Assembly (NCBI RefSeq): GCF_017355985.1 | Contig: NZ_JAFIQU010000006.1 | Coordinates: 124,001-188,000, forward strand | Reading direction: 5' to 3' | Origin: Arenibaculum pallidiluteum | GTDB taxonomy: Bacteria; Pseudomonadota; Alphaproteobacteria; Azospirillales; Azospirillaceae | DNA length: 64,000 bases | In this document: positions 28,296-38,500 of the stretch, piece after piece | Layout: every line of letters begins with the position of its first letter | Numbering within the stretch: position 1 is the stretch's first letter | Notes under the pieces: model-generated | Told to the model about the DNA's origin: nothing | The model's input: the letters and a program-made list of their open reading frames with translations, nothing else | Database searches by the model: none | Position numbers and translations under genes: made by a program

Positions 28296-28775
28296 CTACA
28301 GGCCGATCCACATCACCAGCAGCATGAGCATCGCGCCGATGGACACCGCGCCGGCGAAGCCGCCACGGGAGATGACGGCTTCGCCGAGCGCCGAACGCGC
28401 GACGAGCACGGAGACCGGGAGATAGAGGATCGCCGCCGTAACCAGGCCCGGGGAATAGCGGGCGTACGGGACGGTGGTGACGACGTGGAAGACGAAGTTC
28501 CAGAACAGGTTCCCGCTGGCCCAGCACAGCAGGGCGAAGGTCGCCGGAACCGACGGGCGCAATGACGCCCAGGCCGTCAGGCTCAGCAGGATCGCCATGA
28601 AGAGCGCGTTGTTGGCGAGGAATGCGCTGCCCGTCATGGATCCGCCGAGCGTCTGCGAGACCCATCCGGGAAAGCCTGTCGTGTATTCCTCGACGATGTG
28701 GATCGCGAAGGCCGCAGGCATCAGCCAGACGAGCCTGTGGAAACCCGGCGAGCGCTGTGCAACGGCAGCGGACAC
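28296..28775 (-). CDS. HXXEE-domain membrane protein
   Basis: 159 residues, GTG start behind GGAGGAGGAG. About four to five hydrophobic segments. The motif HIVEEY near residue 26 gives the family its name (HXXEE), and further conserved points are NNALFMAIL and WNFVFHVVTTVPYARYSPG. The conserved histidines and glutamates inside membrane helices suggest a metal site, but no function is established. It may be a small membrane enzyme or sensor. Confidence 0.82.
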   Translation of the reverse strand: MSAAVAQRSPGFHRLVWLMPAAFAIHIVEEYTTGFPGWVSQTLGGSMTGSAFLANNALFMAILLSLTAWASLRPSVPATFALLCWASGNLFWNFVFHVVTTVPYARYSPGLVTAAILYLPVSVLVARSALGEAVISRGGFAGAVSIGAMLMLLVMWIGL

Positions 28776-28881
28776 GCTCCTCCTCCCGGCACACCGACGA
28801 CGTCGCCCGTTAAGTTAGGGCAATTTTGCGGCTTGCTCTACCCACCTGCATCAAGCCCCACCTCGGCGGCGCGGCGCCGGT

Positions 28882-31635
28882 CTATCGCACCGGCGCCCCG
28901 ATCCGGCGCATGATCGCCTTCTCGCATTCGAGCATCGCGAACAGCAGAACGCCGGTCGCGAGCACCGGCCCCCCGTCGGCCACGCCCACGGGGCGCGTCG
29001 CGAACAGCGCGCCCATGAACGGCGCGTAGGTGAACACGATCTGCAGGGCCGTCACGGTCGCCACCGCGATCAGGACCGGCCGGGTCCCGAGCACGCCCCG
29101 CAGGGTCAGCGACGACGCGCGCATATAGCGCACGCTGAACAAGTAGAAGACCTCCATCACGACCAGCGTGTTGACCGCGATCGTCCGGGCGGTCGCGTCG
29201 TCGGCGCCGCGCCAGCGCGCCAGCTCGAACAGGCCGAAGATGCCTGCGGTCATCAGCAGCGCGACGAAGGCGATCCGCCAGATCAGGAATGGCGACAGCA
29301 GGGGTTCGCCGGGGGCCCGCGGCGGACGGTTCATGACGTCGCGCTCCGCCGGCTCGAACGCCAGCGACAGAGCGAGGCCGATCGAGCTGACCATGTTCAC
29401 CCACAGGATCTGCAGCGGCGTGATCGGCAGCGTCAGGCCGGCAAGGATGGCGACGACGACGCTCAGCGATTCGCCGCCGTTGATCGGCAGGAGGAAGACG
29501 ATCGCCTTCCTGAGATTGTCGTAGACCGTCCGCCCCTCGTGCACGGCCTGGGCGATGGAGGCGAAGTTGTCGTCGGCCAGCACCATCCCGGCCGCCTCCT
29601 TGGCCGCTTCCGTCCCCTTCTGCCCCATGGCCACGCCGACATCCGCGCGCTTCAGTGCGGGCGCGTCGTTCACGCCGTCCCCGGTCATGGCGACGACCTG
29701 CCCGCGTCCCTGCAGGACCTGAACAAGGCGCAGCTTGTGCTCCGGGCTGGCCCGGGCGAAGACGTCCACATCGGGCGCCAGCTCGGCCAGCGCCGCGTCG
29801 TCGAGCGCCTCGACCTCGGAGCCGGTCAGGGTGGCGGACGGATTCTGGAGGCCGATCTGCGCGGCGATGGCCGAGGCCGTGACCGCGTGGTCGCCGGTGA
29901 TCATCTTCACACGGATCCCGGCGGCGCGGCAGGCGCGCACCGCCTCCACAGCCTCCTCGCGCGGCGGGTCGATCATGCCGACCAGGCCGAGCAGCACGAG
30001 CCCGCCCGCCACGTCGTCGAAGCGCAGGTCGCGCCGGCCCGGCGGCGCGGGCTTCGCCGCGACCGCCAGGACACGCTGGCCCTGCGCGGCAAGGTCCTGG
30101 ACCCGTGCCTTCCAGAACTTCGGATCCACGGGGCGCTCCCCTTCCGGGCCCCGCTCGGCCGAGCACATCTCGACGAGCCGCTCCGGGGCACCCTTCACGT
30201 AGATGACGCCGCGGCCTTGATGGTCGTGGTGCAGCGTCGCCATGAAGCGGTGCTCGCTCTCGAACGGGATGAGATCGGTGCGCGGCAGATTCCGGCTCTC
30301 CGCATCCAGGTCGATCCCGGCCTTGAAGGCGAGCACGAGCAGGGCCCCTTCCATCGGATCGCCCTCGACCGACCAGCCACTGCCGCCCCGGCGCAGGACG
30401 GCATCGTTGCACAGCGCGGCGGCGCGTGCGAGTTCGACCAATGCCGGATGTTCGTCGGGCAGGCGCTCGCGCCCTTCGAGGACGAAGCCGCCATGCGGCT
30501 CGTAACCGACGCCGCCGACCTCGAAGACCCGCCCTTCTGTTGCGACCGAGCGCACGGTCATCTCGTTCCGGGTCAGTGTGCCGGTCTTGTCCGTGCAGAT
30601 GACGGAGACGGATCCCAGCGTCTCGACGGCCGGCAGCCGGCGGATGATCGCGTTCCGGCGTGCCATGCGCTGCACGCCGATCGCGAGCGTGATGGTCAGG
30701 ATGGCCGGAAGACCTTCGGGGATGGCCGCAACCGCAAGGCTCACCACCGCCATGAACAGGTCCGCGGCGTCGTAGCCGTGGACCAGCAGGCCGAAGCCGA
30801 AGACCAGCGCCGCTGCCGTCAGCACGAAGACGGTCAAGGTGCCGGCAAACCCCGCCATCTGGCGGAGCAGCGGCGTCTCCATGCCCTCGAGCGCCGCCAT
30901 CATGCCGCTGATGCGGCCGATCTCGGTCGCCGGGCCGGTCGCGACCACGACCCCGCGGCCCTGTCCGTGCGTCACCAGCGTGCCGGAGAAGGTCATGGAG
31001 CTGCGGTCGCCCAGCGGCGCGCCGGCCGCGACCGGATCGGCTCCCTTCGCGACGGGGACCGACTCGCCGGTCAGGGCCGCCTCCTGGACGTGCAGATTCC
31101 TGACCCAGACGAGCCGCAGGTCGGCTGGCACCTTGTCGCCGGGCTCCAGAAGGACGAGATCCCCGGGAACGAGATCCTCGGCGGGGATCGCGGCGCGTCG
31201 CCCGCCGCGCAGCACGGTGGCGCTGGCCGAGAGCATCCGGCGAATGGCGCCCAGCGCCTGTTCGGCCTTGCCCTCCTGAACGAAACCCACGCCCGCGTTG
31301 AGCACGCATACCGCCAGGATGACGGCGGCATCCGTCCAGTGGCCGAGAGCCCCGGTGAGCGCCGCGGCGCCCAGCAGCACCCGGATCAGGAGATTGTTGA
31401 ACTGGGCGAGGAAACGCGCCACGGGGCCGCGCGTCCTCGGCGTCGGCAGGCTGTTGCGCCCGAAGCGCCTCCGACGCCCCTCGATCTCGGCGGGATCCAG
31501 GCCGTCCTGCGGGGTCCCGAGTCGCCTCTGGGCCTCCGCGGCAGCGACGGCGTGCCACGCCGGGGGCTCCGCTGCGGGGCTCGCGACCGTGTCGGGGGCT
31601 GGGTCATCGGGGTTCATCAGCCTGTCCACGGGCAT
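28882..31635 (-). CDS. Cation-translocating P-type ATPase (P2A/CtpF-like)
   Basis: 917 residues, complete. Visible parts: actuator LTGES (about 188-192), PEGLP in membrane helix 4 (306-310) as in P2 ATPases, the phosphorylated aspartate D349 in DKTGTLT, MITGDHA, and the hinge GDGVNDAPALKRADVG. Membrane helix 6 reads LWVNMVSSIGLALSLAFEP, without the aspartate of the TDG motif of calcium pumps, so the ion (Ca, Mn, Na/K or other) is uncertain. ATG 31635 has GAGG upstream; ATG 31617 is an alternative. It is 47 bases downstream of a beta-CASP ribonuclease gene and probably cotranscribed with it. Confidence 0.93.
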   Translation of the reverse strand: MPVDRLMNPDDPAPDTVASPAAEPPAWHAVAAAEAQRRLGTPQDGLDPAEIEGRRRRFGRNSLPTPRTRGPVARFLAQFNNLLIRVLLGAAALTGALGHWTDAAVILAVCVLNAGVGFVQEGKAEQALGAIRRMLSASATVLRGGRRAAIPAEDLVPGDLVLLEPGDKVPADLRLVWVRNLHVQEAALTGESVPVAKGADPVAAGAPLGDRSSMTFSGTLVTHGQGRGVVVATGPATEIGRISGMMAALEGMETPLLRQMAGFAGTLTVFVLTAAALVFGFGLLVHGYDAADLFMAVVSLAVAAIPEGLPAILTITLAIGVQRMARRNAIIRRLPAVETLGSVSVICTDKTGTLTRNEMTVRSVATEGRVFEVGGVGYEPHGGFVLEGRERLPDEHPALVELARAAALCNDAVLRRGGSGWSVEGDPMEGALLVLAFKAGIDLDAESRNLPRTDLIPFESEHRFMATLHHDHQGRGVIYVKGAPERLVEMCSAERGPEGERPVDPKFWKARVQDLAAQGQRVLAVAAKPAPPGRRDLRFDDVAGGLVLLGLVGMIDPPREEAVEAVRACRAAGIRVKMITGDHAVTASAIAAQIGLQNPSATLTGSEVEALDDAALAELAPDVDVFARASPEHKLRLVQVLQGRGQVVAMTGDGVNDAPALKRADVGVAMGQKGTEAAKEAAGMVLADDNFASIAQAVHEGRTVYDNLRKAIVFLLPINGGESLSVVVAILAGLTLPITPLQILWVNMVSSIGLALSLAFEPAERDVMNRPPRAPGEPLLSPFLIWRIAFVALLMTAGIFGLFELARWRGADDATARTIAVNTLVVMEVFYLFSVRYMRASSLTLRGVLGTRPVLIAVATVTALQIVFTYAPFMGALFATRPVGVADGGPVLATGVLLFAMLECEKAIMRRIGAPVR

Positions 31636-31682
31636 GCCGGACCTCGCGTCATCTATCCCCCCATCCCGCGAATACCCGTCCT

Positions 31683-33041
31683 CTACAGCGCGTATCGCTC
31701 CATCGGCGCCGAAACGACGCTGTCCCAGCCGAGCTCACGGACGATCCGGGCCTGCAGCGCCTCGGATGCCGAGGGCTCGCCATGGACCACGAAGACCCGC
31801 CGCGGCGGACGGCGGAAGCCCGAGAGCCAGCGGACAAGCTCGTCCGAATCGGCATGGGCCGAGAGCATGGGCAGGTCGGCGATCTCGGCGCGGATGGGGA
31901 TCCACTGCCCGTGGATCTTCACCTCGCGCGCGCCGCGGAGCATGTCGCGCCCGCGCGTGCCTTCGGCCTGGAAGCCCGAGAAGAGGATCATGTTCTTCGG
32001 ATCGGGAGCGAAGGCCTTGAGGTGATGCAGGACGCGGCCATCGGTCGCCATGCCGCTCGCCGACAGGATCACCTTGGGTACCGGACTCGCACTCAGGGCC
32101 TTCGATTGGGCGGCCTCCCGGACGTAGCTGGCGGTCTCGGACACGGCAGCGCAGACCGCGGGCGGCAGCCGGTGCTCGTCGCGATGGACACGCAGAAGCT
32201 CGCCCGCGCTGATCGCCATTGGGCTGTCGACATAGATCGGCACCCGGCGGAGGCGGCCGGCCTGCCTCAGCTTCCAGAGCGTGTGGAGCAGCGACTGGGC
32301 CCGACCGACAGCGAAGGTCGGGATGACCACGGTGCCGCCGCGCGCGACCGTGCGCTCCACCGCGCTGCCGATCGCTTCGGCCGCGTCCCTGTCCCCGTGC
32401 ACGCGGTCGCCGTAGGTGGACTCGATGATGACGTAGTCGGCCTCGGCAACGGGCTCGGGATCGAGCATCACCTCGTCGCCGTAGCGGCCGAGATCGCCCG
32501 AGAAGACCAGCGTGGTGCCCTGCCAGCGGATCTCCGCGCTGGCCGCCCCCAGGATGTGCCCAGCCGGCCGCAGCTTGAGCCTGGCACCGCCCGGCAGGTC
32601 GGTCTCGGCGTGCATCTCCACCGGCGAGAAGCGCTCGAGCGCCAGCTCGGCCTCGCGGACTCCGTAGAGCGGCAGGGCCGGATGGTGCTTCGAGAACCCC
32701 TTGCGGTTCGCGTATTCCGCGTCCTTCTCCTGCAGGTGGCCGCTGTCCCGCAGGATGATCCCGGCGAGGTCCCGGGTGGCGCGGCTGGCATAGATCCTGC
32801 CGCGGTATCCCTCGCGCACCAGCTTGGGAAGATAGCCGGAGTGATCGAGATGGGCATGGGTGAGCACGACCGCGTCGATATGGCCGGGATCGATCGGGAA
32901 TGGGCCCCAGTTCCGTTCGCGGAGATTCTTGAGCCCCTGGAACAGGCCGCAATCGACCAGCAGACGGTGCCCGCCCGAATCCAGGAGGTGCTTGGAACCC
33001 GTGACCGTGCCGGCGCCGCCCAGGCTCGTCAGATCCAGCAT
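31683..33041 (-). CDS. MBL/beta-CASP ribonuclease
   Basis: 452 residues. The MBL part has TVTGSKHLL, the zinc motif LTHAHLDHSGYLP, PAGHILGAASAEI and FSGDLGRYG. The beta-CASP part has ESTYGDRVHG, PTFAVGRAQSLLHTL, SASGMATDGRVLHHL and SAHADSDELVRWL; VHGEPSASEALQ is the RMMBL end. This is the architecture of archaeal-type CPSF and bacterial stress-linked beta-CASP ribonucleases. It should cut RNA in the cytoplasm. GGAAGGAA lies before the ATG at 33041. It precedes the P-type ATPase, a pairing often found in bacterial low-oxygen/stress gene groups (known context; inferred here). Confidence 0.92.
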   Translation of the reverse strand: MLDLTSLGGAGTVTGSKHLLDSGGHRLLVDCGLFQGLKNLRERNWGPFPIDPGHIDAVVLTHAHLDHSGYLPKLVREGYRGRIYASRATRDLAGIILRDSGHLQEKDAEYANRKGFSKHHPALPLYGVREAELALERFSPVEMHAETDLPGGARLKLRPAGHILGAASAEIRWQGTTLVFSGDLGRYGDEVMLDPEPVAEADYVIIESTYGDRVHGDRDAAEAIGSAVERTVARGGTVVIPTFAVGRAQSLLHTLWKLRQAGRLRRVPIYVDSPMAISAGELLRVHRDEHRLPPAVCAAVSETASYVREAAQSKALSASPVPKVILSASGMATDGRVLHHLKAFAPDPKNMILFSGFQAEGTRGRDMLRGAREVKIHGQWIPIRAEIADLPMLSAHADSDELVRWLSGFRRPPRRVFVVHGEPSASEALQARIVRELGWDSVVSAPMERYAL

Positions 33042-33188
33042 GCGATGAGTTCCTTCCTCAGGCCTGCATGACGACGGGGCCGCTCGCGTGCGCCGGTTCC
33101 GATGCCGACCATTGGAAAGCGCGCAAGCCGCGTCAGACATCCGCTCCTGCGAACATACGAGTTGGGAGCCGCTATCCGTTGATTCAGG

Positions 33189-33827
33189 TCAATCCCGGTC
33201 CCGTGGCCCCAGTCCCGCGGCATGCGGCCGGCCCATGGACCCTCCGGCCAAGTCTCGGCCGTCCCCGTCGCCGTACCGGTAGAGCACATGCGCGCGAAGA
33301 GGATGACCCTGCGGAAGAAGCGGATGATCGAAGTCGTCGTCTTCCGAGTGCCTCATGCCGAGCCGCTCCATCACGCGTCTCGAACGCTGGTTCGCCGGCA
33401 CCGTGAAGGATACGACCTCCCGCAGGCCGAGACTGCCGAAGGCGAAATCCAAGGCCCGGCTCGCCGCCTCCGTCGCGAGCCCCTGGCCCCAATAGCCGCG
33501 GTCCAGCCGCCAGCCGATTTCCACGCAAGGCGTGAAATGCGCCTCGAACCGTGGAATCGACAACCCGACGAAACCGATGAAGTCTGCGCGGCCCGGAACT
33601 TCGACGGCCCACAGGCCGAAGCCATGCGCCGCGAAATGGTCGCGGATGCGCGCGGCAAAGGCATCGCTCTCGGGCCGCTCGAGCAGCTTTGGGAGGTGCT
33701 CCATGACGACCGGGTCACCATTGATCGCATGGAAGGGCGCAAGGTCCGCATCCCGCCATCTGCGCAGCAACAGCCGTGGCGTGCTCAGCTCCGGGCAGTC
33801 GCTCCATACCTGATGACCTGCTTGCAT
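33189..33827 (-). CDS. GNAT-family N-acetyltransferase (RimJ/RimL type)
   Basis: 212 residues. ELSTPRLLLRRWRDADLAPF at the N-terminus and GYWGQGLATEAASRALDFAF as the acetyl-CoA-binding loop are the RimJ/RimL hallmarks; ANQRSRRVMERLGM follows. Such enzymes acetylate protein N-termini or small amines. The start ATG at 33827 is the first consistent with the fold. The C-terminal 20 residues are low-complexity. Target unknown. Confidence 0.9.
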   Translation of the reverse strand: MQAGHQVWSDCPELSTPRLLLRRWRDADLAPFHAINGDPVVMEHLPKLLERPESDAFAARIRDHFAAHGFGLWAVEVPGRADFIGFVGLSIPRFEAHFTPCVEIGWRLDRGYWGQGLATEAASRALDFAFGSLGLREVVSFTVPANQRSRRVMERLGMRHSEDDDFDHPLLPQGHPLRAHVLYRYGDGDGRDLAGGSMGRPHAAGLGPRDRD

Positions 33828-33971
33828 GCCGTGAGATGTAGCCGCCCTTCCGGTGATCCGGAAGAACCTGCCATTCAGTCGCCCATTCAGTCGCGGCTGC
33901 CGGCGGCCGCGCGTTCCGGCACCGCGCCGTAGCGGTTACCGCGGGCGCCTGATTGCGGCGGGCCGGCGGCC

Positions 33972-34799
33972 ATGAATAATCGTCCGGACGGCGCTTCGGC
34001 CGGGCTGCGATCGGGACCCGCCATGAATGACGCGCGTGCCGCCAGGGATGCCGGCGATGGGGAGCTGTGCGGCGACGACGAGCTCGGATACCTGCGCTGC
34101 CGCACGCCTTTCGCCCCAGGCGCCGGCCTCGTCCTGGACGAGGCCTACCGGCTGGCCCACCTGCCGCTGGTGGCACCCGGCCATCCCGGCGTGATCGCCA
34201 CCTGGCCGGGCCGGCCCTATGCCATGGGCCGGCACCCGCGCAGCTACTCGCTGGTTCTGCCGGTCCCGGGCGAGGCGCTGGCGCGCTCGGACGCCTATTG
34301 CGCCCTCGAGGCCGAGCTGCGCGCCGCGCCATTCGCGTCCAAGATCGCCTGGGACATCCTTCCGCGCCGCCTGCCCGTGCTGCACGCGACGCTGTGCGGA
34401 GGGCTGGGCGCGGAGGAGCCGCCACAGCTCCCTCCCGCGGCGCTGTCAGCGATCGCGGGGATCGGGCCGATTGCGGTGGAGCTGCGCGGGATCTTCTCGG
34501 GCGACGTAAACCTGGGTCGGCTATACCTGCGCGCCTATCCCGCGCGCAGGGCGGGCGCAAACCCGTTCCGGCGCATCCAGGCGCTGCTGGGCCGGCGCGA
34601 ATCCGACCTCCACCTCGTCGGCGTCTTCAACCTGACGGACGATCTCGATCCCGCCGAGGCGGAGGCTCTGGGCGCCCTGATCGCCCGCTGGTGGGACCGC
34701 CCGCTGCTCCGCTTCGAGGCCGAGGCGCTGTGGCTGCTGGGCGCCGAGGACGACCTGGTGCTGGAAGGGTCGGTCGAGGCGGCGATCCCGCTGGCGTGA
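33972..34799 (+). CDS. Unrecognised protein (275 aa)
   Basis: 275 residues (258 if ATG 34023 is the start). Soluble, no signal peptide or membrane helix. The fold is not recognised with confidence. Two features deserve note: LPVLHATLCGGLG, which resembles the first HxT/S motif of 2H phosphoesterases, and DLHLVGVFNLTDDLDP, which could be a diverged second one lacking the Thr/Ser. This is weak. Codon use and GC at third positions look like its neighbours, so it should be a real gene. It ends 93 bases before the rplS stop, on the opposite strand. Confidence 0.75.
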   Translation: MNNRPDGASAGLRSGPAMNDARAARDAGDGELCGDDELGYLRCRTPFAPGAGLVLDEAYRLAHLPLVAPGHPGVIATWPGRPYAMGRHPRSYSLVLPVPGEALARSDAYCALEAELRAAPFASKIAWDILPRRLPVLHATLCGGLGAEEPPQLPPAALSAIAGIGPIAVELRGIFSGDVNLGRLYLRAYPARRAGANPFRRIQALLGRRESDLHLVGVFNLTDDLDPAEAEALGALIARWWDRPLLRFEAEALWLLGAEDDLVLEGSVEAAIPLA

Positions 34800-34833
34800 C
34801 GCGCATAGTAGCGTAATGCGGGGCGCCAACGCG

Positions 34834-34863
34834 AAAACCCGCCCGGCCTTGCGGCCGGGCGGG
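34834..34863 (-). terminator. Intrinsic terminator of the ffh-rpsP-rimM-trmD-rplS operon
   Basis: Perfect 11-bp GC stem (34838-34848 with 34853-34863), loop TTGC, followed on the minus strand by TTTT (34834-34837). It lies 28 bases after the rplS stop. Confidence 0.9.
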
Positions 34864-34891
34864 TCCGATGACGCGCGGAGCGGAAGGGGCC

Positions 34892-35287
34892 TTACTCGGC
34901 CGCTTCGACGGCCTTGCCCAGGCCGCGGCCGGTGGTGCGCTCGACGATGCGGGCAGCCTTGCCGCGCAGCTCGCGCAGGTAGTACAGCTTGGCGCGGCGC
35001 ACGCGGCCCTTGCGGACCAGCTCGATCGAGTCGATGCGCGGGCTGTAGAGCGGGAAGATACGCTCGACGCCCTCGCCGTAGCTGATCTTGCGGACGGTGA
35101 AGGAGGAGTGCAGGCCCCGGTTCTTGCGGGCGATCACGACGCCCTCGTAGGCCTGGACGCGCTCGCGCTGGCCTTCGACGACCTTCACGTTCACGCGGAT
35201 GGTGTCGCCCGGAGAGAACTCCGGGATGTCCTTGTCGGCGGAGAGCTTCTCGATCTGCTCCGCCTCGATCTGCTGCAGCATGTTCAT
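34892..35287 (-). CDS. rplS: 50S ribosomal protein L19
   Basis: 131 residues. L19 sits at the 30S-50S interface. Typical sequence: [57 protein letters not shown] and [19 protein letters not shown]. The start at [11 protein letters not shown] follows GAGGGA; longer starts overlap trmD. It is the last gene of the operon and is followed by a terminator. Confidence 0.97.
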   Translation of the reverse strand: MNMLQQIEAEQIEKLSADKDIPEFSPGDTIRVNVKVVEGQRERVQAYEGVVIARKNRGLHSSFTVRKISYGEGVERIFPLYSPRIDSIELVRKGRVRRAKLYYLRELRGKAARIVERTTGRGLGKAVEAAE

Positions 35288-35298
35288 CGCACTATCCC

Positions 35299-36105
35299 TC
35301 AATCGTCGCGGTGCGCCGTCCCGGCGGACCGAGTTCCTTCACCAGCCTGTTCCCCACGCCCGCGCCGCTTGCGCGGACGGTCGCGCTGCTCGGCCGCGCG
35401 GCGCTCGGCGTACGGGGTCCACAGGTCGGGACGTCGGTCCCGTGTGATCCCCTCCGCCTGCTCGAGCCGCCAGGCCCTGACCTTCTCGTGGTGGCCGGAG
35501 AGCAGCACCTCCGGCACCCGGCGGCCTTCCCATTCGGCAGGCCGCGTATAGTGGGGATACTCCAGCAATCCCCGCTCGAAGCTCTCTTCGCCGGCGGTCT
35601 CCTCGTTGCCCATCACCCCGGGCAGGAGGCGCACCACCGCGTCCATCAACACCAGCGCCGCGGGCTCGCCGCCCGACAGGACATAGTCCCCGACGCTGAC
35701 CTCCTCGAGCCGGCGCTTCTCCAGCACCCGCTCGTCCACCCCCTCGTAGCGGCCGCAGAGCAGCGTGACCGCCGGCTCCGCCGCCAGCTCCCGCACCAGG
35801 TCCTGGTCCAGGAGCCGCCCGCGGGGCGAGAGATACAGCGCCCTTCCCGGCCCGGCGGCGTCCAGCGCCGCGTCGAGCACGTCGGGCCGCATCACCATGC
35901 CGGGGCCGCCGCCGAAGGGGGCATCGTCGACGGAGCGGTGTTTATCGCGCGCGAAGGCGCGAATGTCCACCGTTTCCAGCGCCCAGACCCCGTCCTTCAG
36001 CGCCTTTCCGGCCAAGCTGTGACCCAAAGGGCCCGGGAACATCTCGGGGAACAGGGTCACGACGATCGCGGTCCAGGGCCTGCGCGGCCCCTCCGCCCCG
36101 ATCAT
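35299..36105 (-). CDS. trmD: tRNA (guanine-37-N1)-methyltransferase
   Basis: 268 residues. The SPOUT-knot enzyme makes m1G37, which prevents frameshifting. Seen: [46 protein letters not shown] and [22 protein letters not shown], which carries the knot. The last 30 residues are a basic, low-complexity tail not needed by the fold. Its ATG overlaps the rimM stop (ATGA), and rplS starts 12 bases after its stop. Confidence 0.97.
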   Translation of the reverse strand: MIGAEGPRRPWTAIVVTLFPEMFPGPLGHSLAGKALKDGVWALETVDIRAFARDKHRSVDDAPFGGGPGMVMRPDVLDAALDAAGPGRALYLSPRGRLLDQDLVRELAAEPAVTLLCGRYEGVDERVLEKRRLEEVSVGDYVLSGGEPAALVLMDAVVRLLPGVMGNEETAGEESFERGLLEYPHYTRPAEWEGRRVPEVLLSGHHEKVRAWRLEQAEGITRDRRPDLWTPYAERRAAEQRDRPRKRRGRGEQAGEGTRSAGTAHRDD

Positions 36106-36695
36106 TCCCGATCCCCCGGCCCGCCCCGCGTTCCCTCGCCCCCAGCTCCGGCGCCCCCAGCCTCGGCGCGCTCCTCGGCCGTGGGCTCGTCCAGGAACCC
36201 CGCCGGCGGGTCGATCACCACGCGGCCCGCCTTGAGCTCGACCACCGGCACCGCCGCCCGGGTGAAGGGCAACATCACCGTGCGGCCGGTGGCCATCCGG
36301 ATCTCCAGCAGGTCCCCGGCACCGAAGTCATGGACCGCCAGCACCGTCCCGAAGGTTTCCCCGTCGACCGTCTCAGCCCGAAGGCCGATCAGGTCGGCAT
36401 GGTAGAACTCGTCCTCCTCGGGCTCGGGAAGCACGGCCCGGTCCACGAAGAGCGATACCCCCCGCAGCGCCGCGGCCTGGTCCCGGTCGGAGACGCCCTC
36501 GACCTGGGCGATCCACTGGTCGCCCGCGGCCGAGAGCAGCCTGACCCTGAAGCTGCGCCGCCCCGACTGGTCGGTCAGCGGCCCATACTCCGCAACCGCG
36601 GCGGGATCGGCGGTGAAGCTCCGGAGCTTGACCAGGCCGCGGACGCCGTGGGCGCCCGTGATCTGGCCGACGCAAACCCGGTTCGACGCGGTCAT
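36102..36695 (-). CDS. rimM: 16S rRNA processing protein RimM
   Basis: 197 residues. RimM assists maturation of the 30S head. The N-terminal [22 protein letters not shown] and the PRC-barrel half ([49 protein letters not shown]) are conserved. The C-terminus is an extended glycine- and glutamate-rich tail of about 25 residues. Located between rpsP and trmD, as in most proteobacteria. Confidence 0.96.
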   Translation of the reverse strand: MTASNRVCVGQITGAHGVRGLVKLRSFTADPAAVAEYGPLTDQSGRRSFRVRLLSAAGDQWIAQVEGVSDRDQAAALRGVSLFVDRAVLPEPEEDEFYHADLIGLRAETVDGETFGTVLAVHDFGAGDLLEIRMATGRTVMLPFTRAAVPVVELKAGRVVIDPPAGFLDEPTAEERAEAGGAGAGGEGTRGGPGDRE

Positions 36696-36716
36696 GGCGG
36701 CGGCCGGGTCCGCGCG

Positions 36717-37079
36717 TTACTCGCCGGCTTCGGCGGCCGCCGCGGCGCGGTCGGCCTCGATCTTCGCGCGCTCCTGGGCCTTGGCCTTGGGGGCGGACTT
36801 CTTCGGCGTCTCGTTGTAGGACGGCTTGGCGACCAGGCCGGCATCGCCCAGGAAGCGGGCGACGCGATCGGTCGCGACGGCGCCGACGCCGATCCAGTGC
36901 TTGAGACGCTCGCTCTTCAGCGTGATGCGCTCGGGATGGTCCTTCGCCAGCATCGGGTTGTATGTCCCGACCTTCTCGATGAAGCGGCCGTCGCGCGGGC
37001 TGCGCGAATCGGCGATCACGATCGAGTAGAAGGGGCGCTTCTTGGCGCCGCCACGGGCGAGACGGATCTTCAGCGACAT
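36717..37079 (-). CDS. rpsP: 30S ribosomal protein S16
   Basis: 120 residues. The core [20 protein letters not shown] and [22 protein letters not shown] is canonical, followed by [16 protein letters not shown]. Alphaproteobacterial S16 proteins often carry an extra alanine/lysine-rich C-terminal tail, seen here after residue 90. It starts 59 bases after the ffh stop and belongs to the same operon. Confidence 0.97.
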   Translation of the reverse strand: MSLKIRLARGGAKKRPFYSIVIADSRSPRDGRFIEKVGTYNPMLAKDHPERITLKSERLKHWIGVGAVATDRVARFLGDAGLVAKPSYNETPKKSAPKAKAQERAKIEADRAAAAAEAGE

Positions 37080-37138
37080 GGTTCGAACTCTCCTCGGTAC
37101 TGTCGTCGGTTGGAAATCTGCAATGGATAGAGGCCGGC

Positions 37139-38500
37139 TCAGCGCCTCAGGCCCGGCGGCAGCAGGCCTGACAGCCCCTGTCGCATCAGGCCCTTGGTGC
37201 CGAGCTTCTTCATCTTCTTCATCATCCCCTGCATGTCGTCGAACTGCTTCAGCAGCTTGTTGACGTCCTGCACGGTGGTGCCCGAGCCCAGCGCGATGCG
37301 CCGCTTTCGGGCAGCCTTGATGATCTCGGGCCGCTTGCGCTCGCCCTTGGTCATGGACGAGATGATGGCCTCCTGGCGCTTCAGGATACCCTCGTCGATG
37401 TTGGCGCCCTTGAGCTGCTCCTTGATCTTGCCGATCCCGGGCAGCAGGCCGAGCATCCCGCCCATGCCGCCCATCTTGCGGATCTGGCGGAGCTGCGAGG
37501 CGTAGTCGTCGAGATCGAAGCCGCCCTTCTCGAGCTTGCGGGCGAGCTTCTCGGCCTCCTCCCGGTCGATGCTCTCGGCCGCCTTCTCGACCAGGCTGAC
37601 CACGTCGCCCATGCCGAGGATGCGGCCGGCGATCCGGTCCGGATGGAAGTTCTCGAGCGCGTCGACCTTCTCGCCGGTGCCCAGCAGCTTGATCGGGCGA
37701 CCGGTGATCTCGCGCATGGACAGCGCGGCGCCGCCGCGGGCATCGCCGTCGATGCGGGTCATCACGATGCCCGTGATGCCGACCCTGTCCTGGAAGTTGG
37801 TGGCGACCGTGACGGCGTCCTGGCCGGTCATCGCGTCGACCACCAGCAGCGTCTCGTGCGGGGTCACCGCGTCGCGCACCGCGGCGACCTCGGCCATCAG
37901 CTCGTCGTCGATGGCGAGCCGCCCCGCGGTATCCAGCATCACCACGTCGTAGCCGCCGGTGCGGCCCGCCTGCATGGCGCGCTTGGCGATCTCGACAGGC
38001 TGCTGGCCGGGGACGATCGGAAGGGTGTCGACGCCGGTCTGCTCGCCCAGGATGCGGAGCTGCTCCTGCGCGGCCGGGCGGCGGACGTCCAGCGAGGCCA
38101 TCAGGACCTTGCGGCGCTCGCGGCTCTTCAGGCGCAGGGCGATCTTGGCGGTGGTGGTGGTCTTGCCCGAGCCCTGAAGGCCGACCATCAGGACCGGCAC
38201 CGGGGCCAGCGCGTTCAGGTCTATGCCCTGGCTCTCGCCGCCCAGCATCTCGACCAGACGGTCGTGGACGATCTTCACGACCTGCTGGCCCGGCGTCACC
38301 GAGCGCAGGACCTCCTGGCCGACCGCCCGCTCGCGGACGTCGGTTACGAACTTCTTGACGACCGGCAGCGCCACGTCGGCCTCGAGCAGGGCGACGCGGA
38401 CCTCGCGCAGCGCGGCGGAGACGTCCTCCTCGCTCAGCGCGCCGCGGCGGCGCAGCCGGTCGAAGATGTCCCCCAGGCGGCCTGTCAGGCTGTCGAACAT
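37139..38500 (-). CDS. ffh: Signal recognition particle protein Ffh (SRP54)
   Basis: 453 residues. N domain 1-85, GTPase G domain with G1 [22 protein letters not shown], the TxxD-type [12 protein letters not shown] and [18 protein letters not shown]; the methionine-rich M domain follows ([16 protein letters not shown]), which binds signal peptides and 4.5S RNA. It delivers nascent membrane proteins to FtsY, which is also encoded in this window. The start [20 protein letters not shown] is the family standard; an upstream in-frame extension to 38620 is unlike Ffh. First gene of the operon. Confidence 0.97.
   Translation of the reverse strand: MFDSLTGRLGDIFDRLRRRGALSEEDVSAALREVRVALLEADVALPVVKKFVTDVRERAVGQEVLRSVTPGQQVVKIVHDRLVEMLGGESQGIDLNALAPVPVLMVGLQGSGKTTTTAKIALRLKSRERRKVLMASLDVRRPAAQEQLRILGEQTGVDTLPIVPGQQPVEIAKRAMQAGRTGGYDVVMLDTAGRLAIDDELMAEVAAVRDAVTPHETLLVVDAMTGQDAVTVATNFQDRVGITGIVMTRIDGDARGGAALSMREITGRPIKLLGTGEKVDALENFHPDRIAGRILGMGDVVSLVEKAAESIDREEAEKLARKLEKGGFDLDDYASQLRQIRKMGGMGGMLGLLPGIGKIKEQLKGANIDEGILKRQEAIISSMTKGERKRPEIIKAARKRRIALGSGTTVQDVNKLLKQFDDMQGMMKKMKKLGTKGLMRQGLSGLLPPGLRR

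Noticed and set aside
28838-31558. Long open frame overlapping the P-type ATPase on the same strand in another frame
   Set aside because: High-GC DNA keeps alternative frames open. Its product is arginine/glycine-rich without motifs, while the annotated frame carries all ATPase motifs.
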